A stretch of DNA of 64,000 bases, taken from Nymphalis io. Taxonomy: Eukaryota > Arthropoda > Insecta > Lepidoptera > Nymphalidae. The notes under the pieces are model-generated. The model saw only the letters and a program-made list of their open reading frames with translations. It searched no databases and was not told the DNA's origin. The stretch is from NCBI RefSeq assembly GCF_905147045.1, contig NC_065902.1, positions 4,161,377 to 4,225,376 of the forward strand. The letters are read 5' to 3'. Positions 11,126 through 23,300 of this stretch are shown here, in pieces. A program made the position numbers and the translations under genes. The stretch's first letter is position 1. Every line of letters begins with the position of its first letter.

Positions 11126-14100
11126 ATGACAACAGAAACTAAGTTCGACTGTGTTTTCTGTAAAGAAGTTTTTGAAGATAAAGCCGACTTGTTAGTGCAT
11201 TTTAGGTAAATATCAACAATAATATAATCAAAAAATTTATCAAAGGTTTTCCTAGAATATTTAATGTTATAAATTTTACATTTATCTAAAAATTTAAGAA
11301 AGCACGGTGACCCAAAGTTTAATACAAAATGTAAAAGCCGACAACAGAATGAAGTGCCCAAAAACGAAAAAACTACCGAAGAAAATGAATTGGTTGGCTG
11401 TGATGTGTGTGAAGAAGTGTTTCCAACTATATCGAAAGCTATTACTCATAAACACAAATCTCATCCAGATCATGATGCTAAGTATTTCTGTCCGTTTTGT
11501 GGAAAACTATTTACAATGAAGGTGATGTATAATGCATTCATACAACTTATTCACTACAGTAAATAATATACAAAATAAGTATATTGCATATTATAAGAAC
11601 AAGGTAAGAACGCGTGAATCTTAACCGATGATCGTGGGTTCAAACCCGGGCAAGCACCACTGAATTTTCATGTGCTTAATTTGTGATTATAATTCATCTC
11701 GTGCTTTACGGTGAAGAAAAACATCGTGAATAAACCTGCATGTGTCTAATTTCACTGAAGTTCTGCCACATGTGAATTCTACCAACCCGCATTGGAGCAG
11801 CGTGGTGGAATAAGCTCCAAACCTTCTCCTCAAAAAGAGGAGAGGAGGCCTTTAGCCAGCAGTGGGACATTCACAGGCTGTTACGGTACCGTCTACGCAT
11901 GATACAAAAGTTTCCATATATACTATCAAACACTACAATGCTATTAACTTTGTTGAAATTTAACTATTTCTGTTTTAATATACTTTTATATACCAATATT
12001 ATTGTTAATTAATAATTATTTGTAATTACAGCATCTATATAACAAACACTTACAAACAAATCACGAATTTTGTGAAGGCACTGACTCAAATGACTTTCAT
12101 TGTGACTGTTGTGAAGTTACATTTTATGTGCCATCGGCTATGCTATATCATAATAAATTCTTTCACCGACAAGATACTGAACTACCAGCTTTTGGACAGT
12201 CAAAGAAAGTCAAAACTTACAATCAGGTATGCTTTATTTTTAATTGTTAATTTAATCTTTTTGTGTAAAAAATTTTAAATAGAACTGTTTTAGTTTTATT
12301 TAATGATGATTATTTTTTTTGTAATTTAAGTATGGGCCCAATTCTACTAATAAATAAATTAGCATAAAAGTTAACAATTAATTTTAGTTTTGATGTTAAG
12401 ATCTATGTTTTCATAATATTTGTCATATAATATTGGTCAAAAAAATACTTGGCTTCATTAAAGTAGGTAATCATGCATACCTGCTCTTTACTTAAACTCT
12501 GATTTTTATCTTTCATATTTGTATGCAAGATATGTAGATTTGTCATTTGACAGAAGAAGGACATTGTTGAACTAAACACTCACTAAACAATGTTTTTAAG
12601 TAAGGCAGATATTTCATGAAAAAATTGTAACTATATGACAAATATATACACAAATAGGCTTGTCAATAAAGGTCGTGTTTTGGCATATGTGGCAGTAAAT
12701 GCATTATACTTCAATGGCTCATTAAATCTTTTAGTTGCACAAGCAATATTCAGAATTTTTTAATGCCTCACCTTTTTAAAATCAAACAATCAATTTAAAA
12801 TATTGTTAATTTTTAAATTCTAATCCTTTATTCAACATACAATATTACAATTGCTTATTTATTGTCAACAATATACCCCAATATTCAGATAGGAATACTT
12901 CAGACTTGAGAAAAACCAGCTAAAAAAACTCAAGAAATGTATACATCTAATTTACAAAAAAAATTGTCTAAGATTTATTATTTAAAAGGGCCTGGCCTTT
13001 ACCAAAGTGTGCTATCTATGCATGCTATCTATAAAGGTTTAGCACTCTAACATTCTTTAACAGTATTCTTAAACTACTGTTTAATTTTTTTCTGGGATCC
13101 TGCTGTAAATTACTGGTGGTAGGGCTTTGTGGAAGCTCGTCTGGGTGGGTACCAACCTTTTATCAGAAATTTTACCGCAAAAACAGCAGTACTTGCTATT
13201 GTTGTGTTCTGGTTTGAAGGGTGAGTGAGCCAGTGTAACTACAGGCACAAGGGAGATAACATCTTAGTTCCCAAGGTTGGAGGCGCATTGGCAATGCAAG
13301 CGATGGTTAACATTTCTTACAATGCCTTTGGGTGTTGGTGACCACTTACCATCAGGTGGCCCATATGAAAATAATTATATATTATCCTGCAGAATTACTA
13401 GCCCTTTTCCAATTAAATAAGGAAATAATATAAACAAACCTTCGATCGTCATGTTCCATGCAATTTGCTAATACCTCTCTGCTATATAATGCACTATAAA
13501 CTGTTCTTGATTAATGCATTTTTATTTATAGGCTATAGCTGGAAGTAAGAGACTTAACAGGTTTATATTTGTTGCTTGTAAAGTATATGTACAATGCACT
13601 TCACAATTTCTAAAAATAGTAAAATAATTCTCAAATTACATTATCAAATATATATTGCTTCTCAATCAATCTATACAGTCAATACTTTTATTTCATAAAA
13701 AAATTCTTAGTAAATCTTTAGGTTTAACATATATCAACGAACTGTCACAAAACTACATCATTTTAATTATCCTCAACAAATTACAATCAAGCAATTTGTT
13801 ATAATCAAGCCGATTTTATAAGTTTTTTCATGTACTAAAATCATTGAGCTGAGATAGCTAATAAAAACGCACATAAAAATTTGAATAATTTACTGTATTC
13901 GCAGTACATTAAGATGTGCAACAAATATTTTTTTAGTACAACAATTTAGTTATCTTTGTAACATGCCACTAATTTTCATATTTTATATAATTTTGTCTTA
14001 ATAATCTATTTCTTTGTAGGAACCATTACAAATTTATTATTGTGCTTTTTGTGGTGAGGAATATAACAACAAAGTGAACCTGCATGTAAGTTTATACATT

Positions 14101-17100
14101 TATTTTATAACTTGTTAAATGTTAAACAAAATCTGAATAAAAAAAAAGGTGATAATATTGAAATAAATTATATAACTGATACATATTATAAATTAACTTA
14201 CCGTGTTTGCAGAAACACATGAGTGATGATCATGGAGATGAAAATCAAAGTCCAACTGAGATATTAAGATGTCCTCTTTGTGAAGCAATATTCTACCATC
14301 TAGATGCTTATGAATTACACTTAACATTTCACTCTACTGATGACATGTACAGTGAACATAATGAAATGTAATTTTTTTAAATACTCCTATCCTTCATGCT
14401 TATGTAATATTATGATTTTTGTAATGCTATTGATAACATTTAATTTAACCGAGAATTTTGCTATTATTTATTTAAGAAACTAAAATTTCTAGGAAAGAAA
14501 AAGTGACAGAATTTTCACTTGAAGCAGTATCTCCTATTATTGAAAAAGTTGAAGAAGAAGAAGATGATAGAATGAATACAGCCAGCATTGTAAGTTAGAA
14601 TACCTCTATACTATCATAATATTCAGTATTAAACCCATTCTTTTAAATCCACTATCGTTACAGGATAATTTTCTTCAATTAGTAATGGGCGAATCCGCCG
14701 ACAATGATGCTCCAGATAAGGTAAAATCAAAAAAACATAAAAAACACAAGAAATCAAAAAAAGCTGCTATTACACTCGATGAATTCTTAAACATGAATAA
14801 AGACGTTTTTGGCGATGGTCTTAATGTGCAAGGAATAGAAGAAGTACCGACTCAAGTTGTTCTGAAAAAAGTAAAAGGGAAAAAAATACCAAACAAACCT
14901 GAACCTAAAGTGGTAAATGCAGATTTAGCTAAGTTAAAGAAACATGGTATAGTCGTAAAGACGAAATCTGGAAATAGTCCTCTTTCGACAAATTTTAATA
15001 AAGAAGGAAATAAATCGAACGTTATAAGCACTCCAAACGAAATATTGTCTAAACTTATGAATCAAGGGAATAAGGAAATAAAAATTGTCAAAAAGTGTCT
15101 ATCACAAAATGTGAAATCAACTGATATTGCCAACCTTACAACAAATACTGTTGATAAACCTATTGATACTATTATAAATACAGTTGTTACCACAGACCAT
15201 ACAGAAGAGACTGATAATTTAAAAAAAAATGATACTCCACATATTGAAAATGACATGGATGTAAATAGTGAAATACTTAATAACACGCAAGATAATGAAA
15301 ATCCAATTAAAAATTACCCTAATCTTGAGAGTGATATTGACAAAGCTGTTGAAGACAACAGAGATGTAATTGGAAATGATAAAAAAACAATTTCAGAAAG
15401 CAACAGTTCGCAAATTGCTGATACTAATACACCTCCTGCTATCTTGGAAGAGAAAAACACAATTATTTCAGATTTCCATTTACCTAATTCCAATCAACTT
15501 CCAAAAAGCTCACATGGTACAAAAGTCGACTTTATTTTAGATAACACAGCTGCCAAAGAAACTTTTTCTAATGCTACGAGCATTCAGCACAGTGACGATT
15601 ATGAAAATGAAAAAGAAGTAGAAAACAATGTTGCGAATACAACCTTGAATGCTTTGAAGCATTTAAGTCATCTCATAACAGTCAAGCCAGTACTCCAAAG
15701 TAAGACAACAAATGCTGGTTGCAGAACTAATGAAATGATGGATCAAGAAAATAAAGATTTGGAAATTAAAAATAATGATAAGGAATCTGTTTCAACAAAA
15801 CCATTACCCATTGATCAAAAGCTTGTTATTAGTAAACCACTTGGTGAGCATATAACAATGAGACCTGCAAAGGAATCTCCTTCATCACCAACTTTCAATT
15901 CTGACGCCGAAAGCGAAAGCGGTGAATTCAATACAAATGATGAAAGTAAATCAAATATAGACTCTAATAAACTGGATGAACATGAAAGTTTAAATAAGAA
16001 TGTTGTTGAAGTTCGGAAATTGAAAATTAGAAACCTACCTATTAATCAGGAGAAAATTGCAAAAAATAATGAAACAGATGACGAAGGGGATTTAAAAAAT
16101 GAAGAATGCCATAAGAAAACGTCTAATCTCGATATTTTAAAACGATTGACAAATGTTACAGCTAAACCTATTTCTGTCACCACCGGTGTTAGTCAAATTT
16201 CCAACCCTAAACAAGATAATACGAATACTACCCAAGTACGGGATGAAGTGCCCAAAAAGCCTTCAAAAAGTAGTATAGACGACGAAATAGAGATTTTTAA
16301 TATTGATGACTCCGATAGCGAAGGAAACGAAAGTGACGTAGTCAACAACAAAACCGAAAATACGCCTTCTAATTTACCATTAACCGCATTGCGACATCTT
16401 GGCAAAAACATTATTGTTAAGTCCAATCAAAAAAATGTATTTCAAAATGAACTAAAGATTGATAACAAAAATAGAATGCTGAATAAACAGTCCCCAGAGA
16501 TCCAAAAGAGTATAAATCTTCAAAACAAATTAAAAATTTTAGGTGGAAACATAGTTGTTAAACCTCGTAATTCTTCTCCAAGTACATTCAACAAAGGATT
16601 ACTCAAAAGCTTTGGAGATTATGATGATGATGACGACGATGACGAGGCAAATGATAGTGGTTCGGAATCAAACATAAGTAAAGTAAAAATTAGTGAAATA
16701 CATGACAATGATAATAGTGATAATGAAGGTGAAAGTCAAAATAATGCAATAGTGGAATCGCCTAATGTATCAAATAGTGAGCACGAAGATAATAATGATG
16801 ATATGGAAGACTTGTCTGATTTCGAAAGTCAAATCAAAAGTAACACTTTAAAAAAGGAAGATATAGTATCAAACTCGAATAAAAATACATGTTTAGAAAA
16901 TTTTAAAAATTTAAATAAAGATCTCACAATTAAATCATTTAACTCAAAGAAACAGGATCCTGAAGGAGATATTAATTTATTAAGTCAGAAAGAAATTACC
17001 GAAGATAAGCCTAATGTTAATAAGCAAGTAGTTACAAAACAATTAAAGACTACTTTGTTACAAAATGAACAACCTATTAATAAATCTAGTCAACAGGCCA

Positions 17101-18059
17101 GCACTTCAACGAATCAAACTTCATTTAATAAAAAAGTTTCTACTTCCTCAAATCAAGTAAACACTGTGAAAACAGTAAAGCGGTTTCAATCCCAAACTGT
17201 TATTGAAGAAATTACAACAACTGTTACTAAGACAATAAGAACTGTCAATCAATCCACTAACGAAATTGTGCAAAATCGATCCAATCCTAAGCCCATGATA
17301 AGACCGCAGAAGATAATTAATAAGCTACCTGGCAGAGAATTACAGGGTACTACAGTCAGGCACTCTTCTCCCCCTGTTGGTACTAAGATTAGAAATGCAA
17401 CAAATATTGTAAGGCATTCCAATCCAGCCATTGTCAGACCTTCAAATCAACTTGTGCCTGTAAGACCTGTTCTAAACTTACCACGACCGAGTGGTCCTAG
17501 TGCACCTGTCGTGAGAAAAGTTGTTCCTCCCAAATGTAGTCCACAAAAACCAGCGATAGGAAAATTAAAGATTTCTCCTTATGCACTAAACCAAGCAACA
17601 AAGCGACCTTCTGATGAAGCAACTGGTCATTTTAGTTGTTTTAAGAAACCTAAAGATTCCTTTCTAAATACTACAGATATGGCAGAGTGTGACGATGATA
17701 ATGCTATGCAGTTTAGTTCTGCTTCGCAGAGTCGCTCCGATTTCTCCACTGTTACTAAGACTGTAAAAGGCAAGGGCTTAATAACAGCCACTCAAACGCG
17801 ATCAGAAATCAGTACAAATTCTCAACAACAGCTTAGTAGATTAAGCAATGTATCTGGACTAAAGATAGTGAAAACATGTTCAAAGCAAGCTACACAAGTA
17901 GAAGAAAAATACGAAATTAATACTGCCAAAAAGAATACATTAGACGCTCTCGAAAAGTTACAGAAACAAGGACTTTTAATAAAAAAACCACGTATTGATG
18001 ATTACAACGAACATCCTAATTCGTTCAGTGAAAGTGATGACGAAGAAAGTGAAAAATGA
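11126..18059 (+). CDS. C2H2 zinc-finger protein with six N-terminal fingers and a long disordered C-terminus
   Basis: Seven exons: 11126-11205, 11299-11521, 12032-12226, 14020-14085, 14213-14367, 14493-14589 and 14664-18059. All are in frame with GT-AG introns, giving 1403 residues. Six canonical C2H2 fingers fill residues 9-228, with Cys/His sets 9/12/25/29, 61/64/77/82, 91/94/107/112, 125/128/141/146, 174/177/190/195 and 208/211/224/228. Introns split fingers 1, 3 and 5. The last exon encodes about 1131 residues of low-complexity, Asn/Lys/Ser/Asp-rich sequence. It has a basic cluster KKHKKHKKSKK near 14715 (nuclear-localisation-like), an acidic DDDDDDDE run near 16625 and nine copies of a short leucine/VK motif. 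This suggests a nuclear DNA- or RNA-binding regulator with a scaffold tail. I do not recognise a named orthologue. Zinc-finger assignment is certain; function is unknown. Confidence 0.9.
11609..11884 (+). mobile_element. SINE family B copy (tRNA-derived) in zinc-finger gene intron 2
   Basis: The copy begins AACGCGTGAATCTTAACC, keeps the B-box-like GGGTTCAAACCCGGGCAAGC, and ends GGACATTCACAGGCTGTTAC. The A-box end of the tRNA-like head is missing. It is highly similar to the copies at 45923, 47647 and 62923. Confidence 0.85.
13112..13367 (+). mobile_element. SINE family A copy in zinc-finger gene intron 3
   Basis: It starts ACTGGTGGTAGGGCTTTGTG and contains GGTTTGAAGGGTGAGTGAGC. It ends at ACCATCAGGTGGCCCATATG without the usual GTCCACCTTCC-poly(A) tail, so it is slightly 3' truncated. 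It is a clear relative of the copy at 35057-35352. Confidence 0.85.
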
Positions 18060-19159
18060 TGATTGAGTTGATTAGAATATATATTACTTATCCTATTATT
18101 ATTGCTAAAACTAAATAAGTCGATGAAATGAGACTTAATATCTGACAGAAATAATTTTCTTTTTGTTAAGAGTATATGTATATTTCTTTTTATAAAATTA
18201 CCTAATTTATGAAACATTTTTGTTCTTTATTCAAATGCAGATTTGATTAAAATCATATTTAACAACATTGATCTTGACACAAGCAAAATTAGTTATTTTT
18301 ATATGCTTTTTTAAAAGCACAAGTGGACTTTAGTTTGTGTGAAAGATCTGTTGCAAAAATTCTTACACAAAAACATTATTCTGTTCATCATTTTTAATTT
18401 AAACTGGTTTTTGAATTAAGTAATTAAAAAATGTGTTAATTTAGAAATAAGATGTATATAATTAAGAATAAAATGTAAAATAAATAATAATACATACATA
18501 TAAAGCAAGTTTCAAAGTATTAAAATTGGTTCATTTGAAACGACTGTTCCTTAATTATTATTTATCATGTAATTTAATTAATTTGTACATACATGTTTTT
18601 CATTACATACATACAAGTGTGAAAGGAAGGAAAATACTTGAAAGTATTAAACGGGCAATAATAAGAATTGAAGTTATTATTTTTTAATATAATAAACTAT
18701 ATTTACATCGAGAAATAACATTAATACCCACAGTCCCAAATACTTTGTTATAAGAAAATATACTGTTTAAATAATCAGATATACGAGGTATGATAAATAA
18801 TTCCATTTAGATATTGACCCATCACCGACTAAGTAGTTTTTGTTTCCACTTTATTTTGCCTCCACTTTTGATCCTGTAACCATATAAATTAGTTGAGACT
18901 CGGTTTAAAGTTACTAATATACAATTAGTAAATAAACAACTAAGCAAATTACTTTTAAATAGTTCGTATCTGTATTTTAGTGATATTATTTTGTGATAAC
19001 ATAATATTATGCTGCAACTATTATTTTTAGTACTCATGTTTGGTAAATAAAATGTAAAAGATACGACTATTTAAAATCTGTTGAAATATTATACAAAAAG
19101 TTGCTACATTACACAAAACGCTACACTGAATACAATTACTATAAAAACATGCTCAAAAT

Positions 19160-19346
19160 ACGGTAGACCCTCCGTAATAACCCCTCCTCCCATCTACCGC
19201 TAAAAATCACAATTTACTTAATTTTTATATTCTCATAATAATACTTGACCTGACATGAGCACAATTACAACTTACTACTAAAATTTTCATAGCATGCATT
19301 TGATGTTAGACACCGCTTTGCAAAACATTACGGAAGGTCTACTGTG
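19160..19346. repeat. Spaced inverted repeat (possible MITE remnant)
   Basis: GTAGACCCTCCGTAAT near 19163-19178 is matched in inverse orientation by ATTACGGAAGGTCTAC near 19328-19343, with one mismatch in 16. About 150 bp separate them. Element boundaries and target-site duplication are not clear. Confidence 0.45.
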
Positions 19347-19532
19347 CAGTATGTGTGTGTAAAATACCCATGCTTGTGTTGAATGCATGATAGTTAATTA
19401 TTGATATAAATATAAAGAATCTTATTCTTTATATTTTAGTGATTAAATAAAATATAATTTTCTATTCATTGTAATTATTTACTAAGATAAATTAAAATAA
19501 TATTTATTATTAAAATTATATTTTTATTTTAA

Positions 19533-19582
19533 TGCGGATGACACTTCAATAACTAGCACTATAATTCAAGTGCCATCCGCAG
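19533..19582. repeat. Imperfect hairpin with 18-bp stem (pre-miRNA-like)
   Basis: The arms TGCGGATGACACTTCAAT and ATTCAAGTGCCATCCGCA pair except for two mismatches (A/C and C/C), around a 13-base loop. It lies beyond the TMEM120 coding end. Size and shape are within range of a small hairpin RNA, but no known microRNA is recognised. Confidence 0.5.
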
Positions 19583-20318
19583 CAGTTGAATATAGCCTAT
19601 TTCAATGGGGGCAGTAGAGATAAACAAACCATAGATAAATATGCACTGAAAACAATTACTAAAACATTCATACAACACTAATAAACTTAACTACTTTCTC
19701 CACTTTAATTTTACTTCCAAATTTCCGATAACAATTACACCGACATTACACATAACATACAGTTTTTTAGATCTCGACCAATTGTATAATGTCAGTTTAA
19801 AGTTATTTATTTATCTTTATTTCTGCCATTGAATTAGTTAGGCTATATAAATGAAAACTGTACGATGCTGTGAGGTGAAATTTCCGTTGGTACAATATTA
19901 TTAATAGTGATCAGGTATGAAAAATGGTTAGTGAAGAGATGAGTAAATTATTTAAAGTGAAAATATTAGACATATCCAAAGTAAACTTTTTTGACTTTAC
20001 ATGCTGCTCTATTATTTTAAGAAAAGCTGATTAAAAAATATAACATCACATTAACGCTATACAAAAACCAATCGAGAAAGCACCCATTTTAAAAACTTAG
20101 TTTGAATTATATAATAAGTACCTTTATTATCCCTTTTAGCAAAACTGCAGTGTTTAGTCACCCACAATTACAAAAAATTATGTAAGACAGATTCTATGCA
20201 AATTAATATACTTAGAAAAATGTATTCTTTAAATAAAAAAATCACAATGAAATAAATATCAAATTTAAAAGTTTCACACACGAAGCCCGTTTTTCCCCTT
20301 CGCCTATAAATAAATGGA

Positions 20319-23300
20319 TCATTTAACTGGAATGTAACGGGCACGTACCAAAACTGCGATCTCATTGGACAGACGGTACGCGATTGCACGTAATTTGTAG
20401 CGCAGTTTCAACCGCCCAAGCATTTTCTTGCGCAACAATCGTAGTATTGTGTACATGTTGCAGCAGTGCAAAATAAGGAACAAAGCCGCCAGGTAAGTCA
20501 CCTGTCAAACATCGCAAAACTAAATAATTAAATAAACAAAAACTTTGCAACTAAAAATCTATTTTATTACTCAGCAATGCATAAATAAATAACAAAAAAT
20601 ACAGCCCCTTTATATACACAATTTTAAAATTAAATATACAAAGTAGGTATTTTAAGTACCACAACATTAATTTACAGATCTCGCAAATATTTTAAAACTA
20701 AACAATGGTTTCGATTCTCAGAATGTTGGCATGTTTAACATTACCTGTACACATTAAGAAATTTATAATGCCTGAAAGTTTATATTATCGGTTAAATAAA
20801 AAAAAAATATTATGACTAGTTCTATTAATGACAGTTTACACACTTTCAGTAATCTGAATAACCTAAACTGAAACATACATTCAATACAAATGCCTTTCGA
20901 ATTAATAAAATCAAATTATTTATTTATAAAATACACACACTAAAGTGAATGTAAGGTTACAAACATTACTTTTAAAAATGTATTAGCAATCCTTTGAAAT
21001 CTGTCTATATTTGAAAAACTAAGTAAATTACATTAAATATATTTGTCAAACAAAAATAGCAGAAATATATACTATATATATATATATATATTCTTGAGCA
21101 CAATTCTAAAAAATAATCGTATAGTTATAGGTTTATGAATAACAAACAGTTTTTGTAATCAATACAAATTATTCCGTATTTGTGCAAATAAGACAAATTA
21201 TAAAAATATATTACAATACATTTCTATTTTCGAATAACAAACAAATGAAATTAAATAATTAAGATTTTTTTTTTTAATTTAACACAAAAGAAATATACAT
21301 GTTAAAAATCCAAGAAACTATTACGGTAGAGTTTCTATGAAACTTTTGGATGACGTAGAGAAACATATTAATAAAGCTTAGTAAACACGATTTATTTTTA
21401 TGTAACATGAATGTATAATAACATAATCAATCGGATTCGTATATGACGACTAGAAATTATTTAAAAAAAAAAAAACTAAATGCAAATAATAAATATCTGC
21501 AAATTATTGATATGCTGCAAAATAAAATGTCTAATATTATGTAAATGCATTAATTAACAACCCATTTGAATAAAAACACTTTTTGGACCCAAATAAAGAA
21601 GGATTAACAAGGATAATAATTATTATAAAATAAATTGTTTTCAACCATTACAAATATGCATTGCGATATGGTATGTATTACAAAACTACTAATTAAAGTA
21701 GTGTATTGAAATTAATTTAGCAGACTGCAGAATAAAATCAAAAAACTAAATTTTAATAAAACATTGAAAAGCATGTGTTAAAAAAAAAGAAATGGTTATA
21801 TTTACACACTAAAGAGATTCCCGACATCGTGTCATATGACGTATCTTTGCTTAGCAAATGCCAAATAATATGCAGTAATTAAATAGAATTGAACTAAATG
21901 TACTAAAAATTACACGGTCAAAACAAACTTCATACAAAAAAGGTTCAATTTGCAACTTTGCGCAGTCAAAGCATGCTTGAAGCCACTAAAATGTTGCAAA
22001 AATTCGTTGCATTGTCTAATATTGAATATAAACTGTATTTTATTGCAACACAGTAAAGTGTAAAAGAACGATGTTGCTTAGCCGTGTAGGTAAAATAATT
22101 TGCTAATGTCGCAGTAGTTAGCTGCGCAAACTGTATTAATATAAAAGTTTGTAGTTACGAAATTAAAGTATAAATCGAACAATTGAAAACTACAAAAATG
22201 CATTACAGTTTGTTACAACTGCCATTTTAATAAGGTGTAATGTATATGTAGACGAATAAAAGCCTGAAGTAGCTGATATACATATATTTTTTTTAACAAA
22301 CAAGTCGAGCATAATGGCGAACATGTAAATTATTATGAACGTTAAAAATGTAACCGATAACATAATCACACAGAAATATGTCACTTAACATCAACCATTA
22401 GTCCTTAATAAAATGGCAGATTATTCTAAAAAAATAATAAAAAAATCGTGTGATCTTGTACGAAATAGTAGTTTAATCCAATACACATTTTGTACGATTA
22501 ATTGCAACAGGTCATTCGCTTACAAAATAGCTTTTGAAAATCGATATAAAACAATAAAGATAAAATGACACGACGTTTTTGCAATAAGTATTATTATATC
22601 TTGCAATAATCCATTTTATGATTAATTTAGTGACTTGATTAAAAAAATAAAATGGCTTTTCATTGTTTATCAATTTATGGATATATATTTCAAGTGTGCG
22701 ATTCAAGTATATAACGTTCAAGGTCACAGCAAATTGTAAACACTAGACTACATATTCGTGCGTATACGTGCGCGTCCGTCGCTCCTCAGGTGGGTACCTG
22801 CTCGTTCAGTTTCTGCGGTATCACTATGAGCGTGGTCGCCGTGTTTCCGATGCCGATAAGTAGAAACGACATACTTAACGCTGGTACCTGTTTTTTTGAT
22901 TGTCATGCGAAACATCATATACATATTATAAATCATTTTGATATTATTATTATTATTGCTTAATTTTAATAGAAATGCAGATATCAACTGAAATAATCTT
23001 TAAGCAGAACAAAGTAGTAATACTTTATACTGTAACAACAGTTGCTGTCGTTCGTTCCCATTGAAATGACTCATGAGTTATCTACAATATATTTGTCATA
23101 ACTTTGCATTAAAAGACTGTATACAGTCTTTTAACAAGAGAATTTTATAAGATTCTATTGTTTTATACATTTTTAAGAAGATAAATGAATATAAAGGCAA
23201 ATTATGCAACCATTATATATTTATATAGCCTTAAAATAACAAAAATTAAATTACATTTTAAGTTTACATACCTGCCATGTAGCTTCTGGGTGATAGCTTA

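Larger units (their letters stand above)
18060..20318. other. Convergent 3' region between the zinc-finger gene and TMEM120
   Basis: The two genes end toward each other. An AATAAA at 18467-18472 is a good polyadenylation candidate for the zinc-finger gene. The remainder is AT-rich, with an imperfect inverted repeat at 19160-19346 and a hairpin at 19533-19582. No coding sequence was recognised. Some of it is probably TMEM120 3' UTR. Confidence 0.5.

Noticed and set aside
15062..15286. Hydrophobic minus-strand open frames within the zinc-finger last exon (also 16193-16426 and 17249-17431)
   Set aside because: They are antisense shadows of a long A-rich coding exon.
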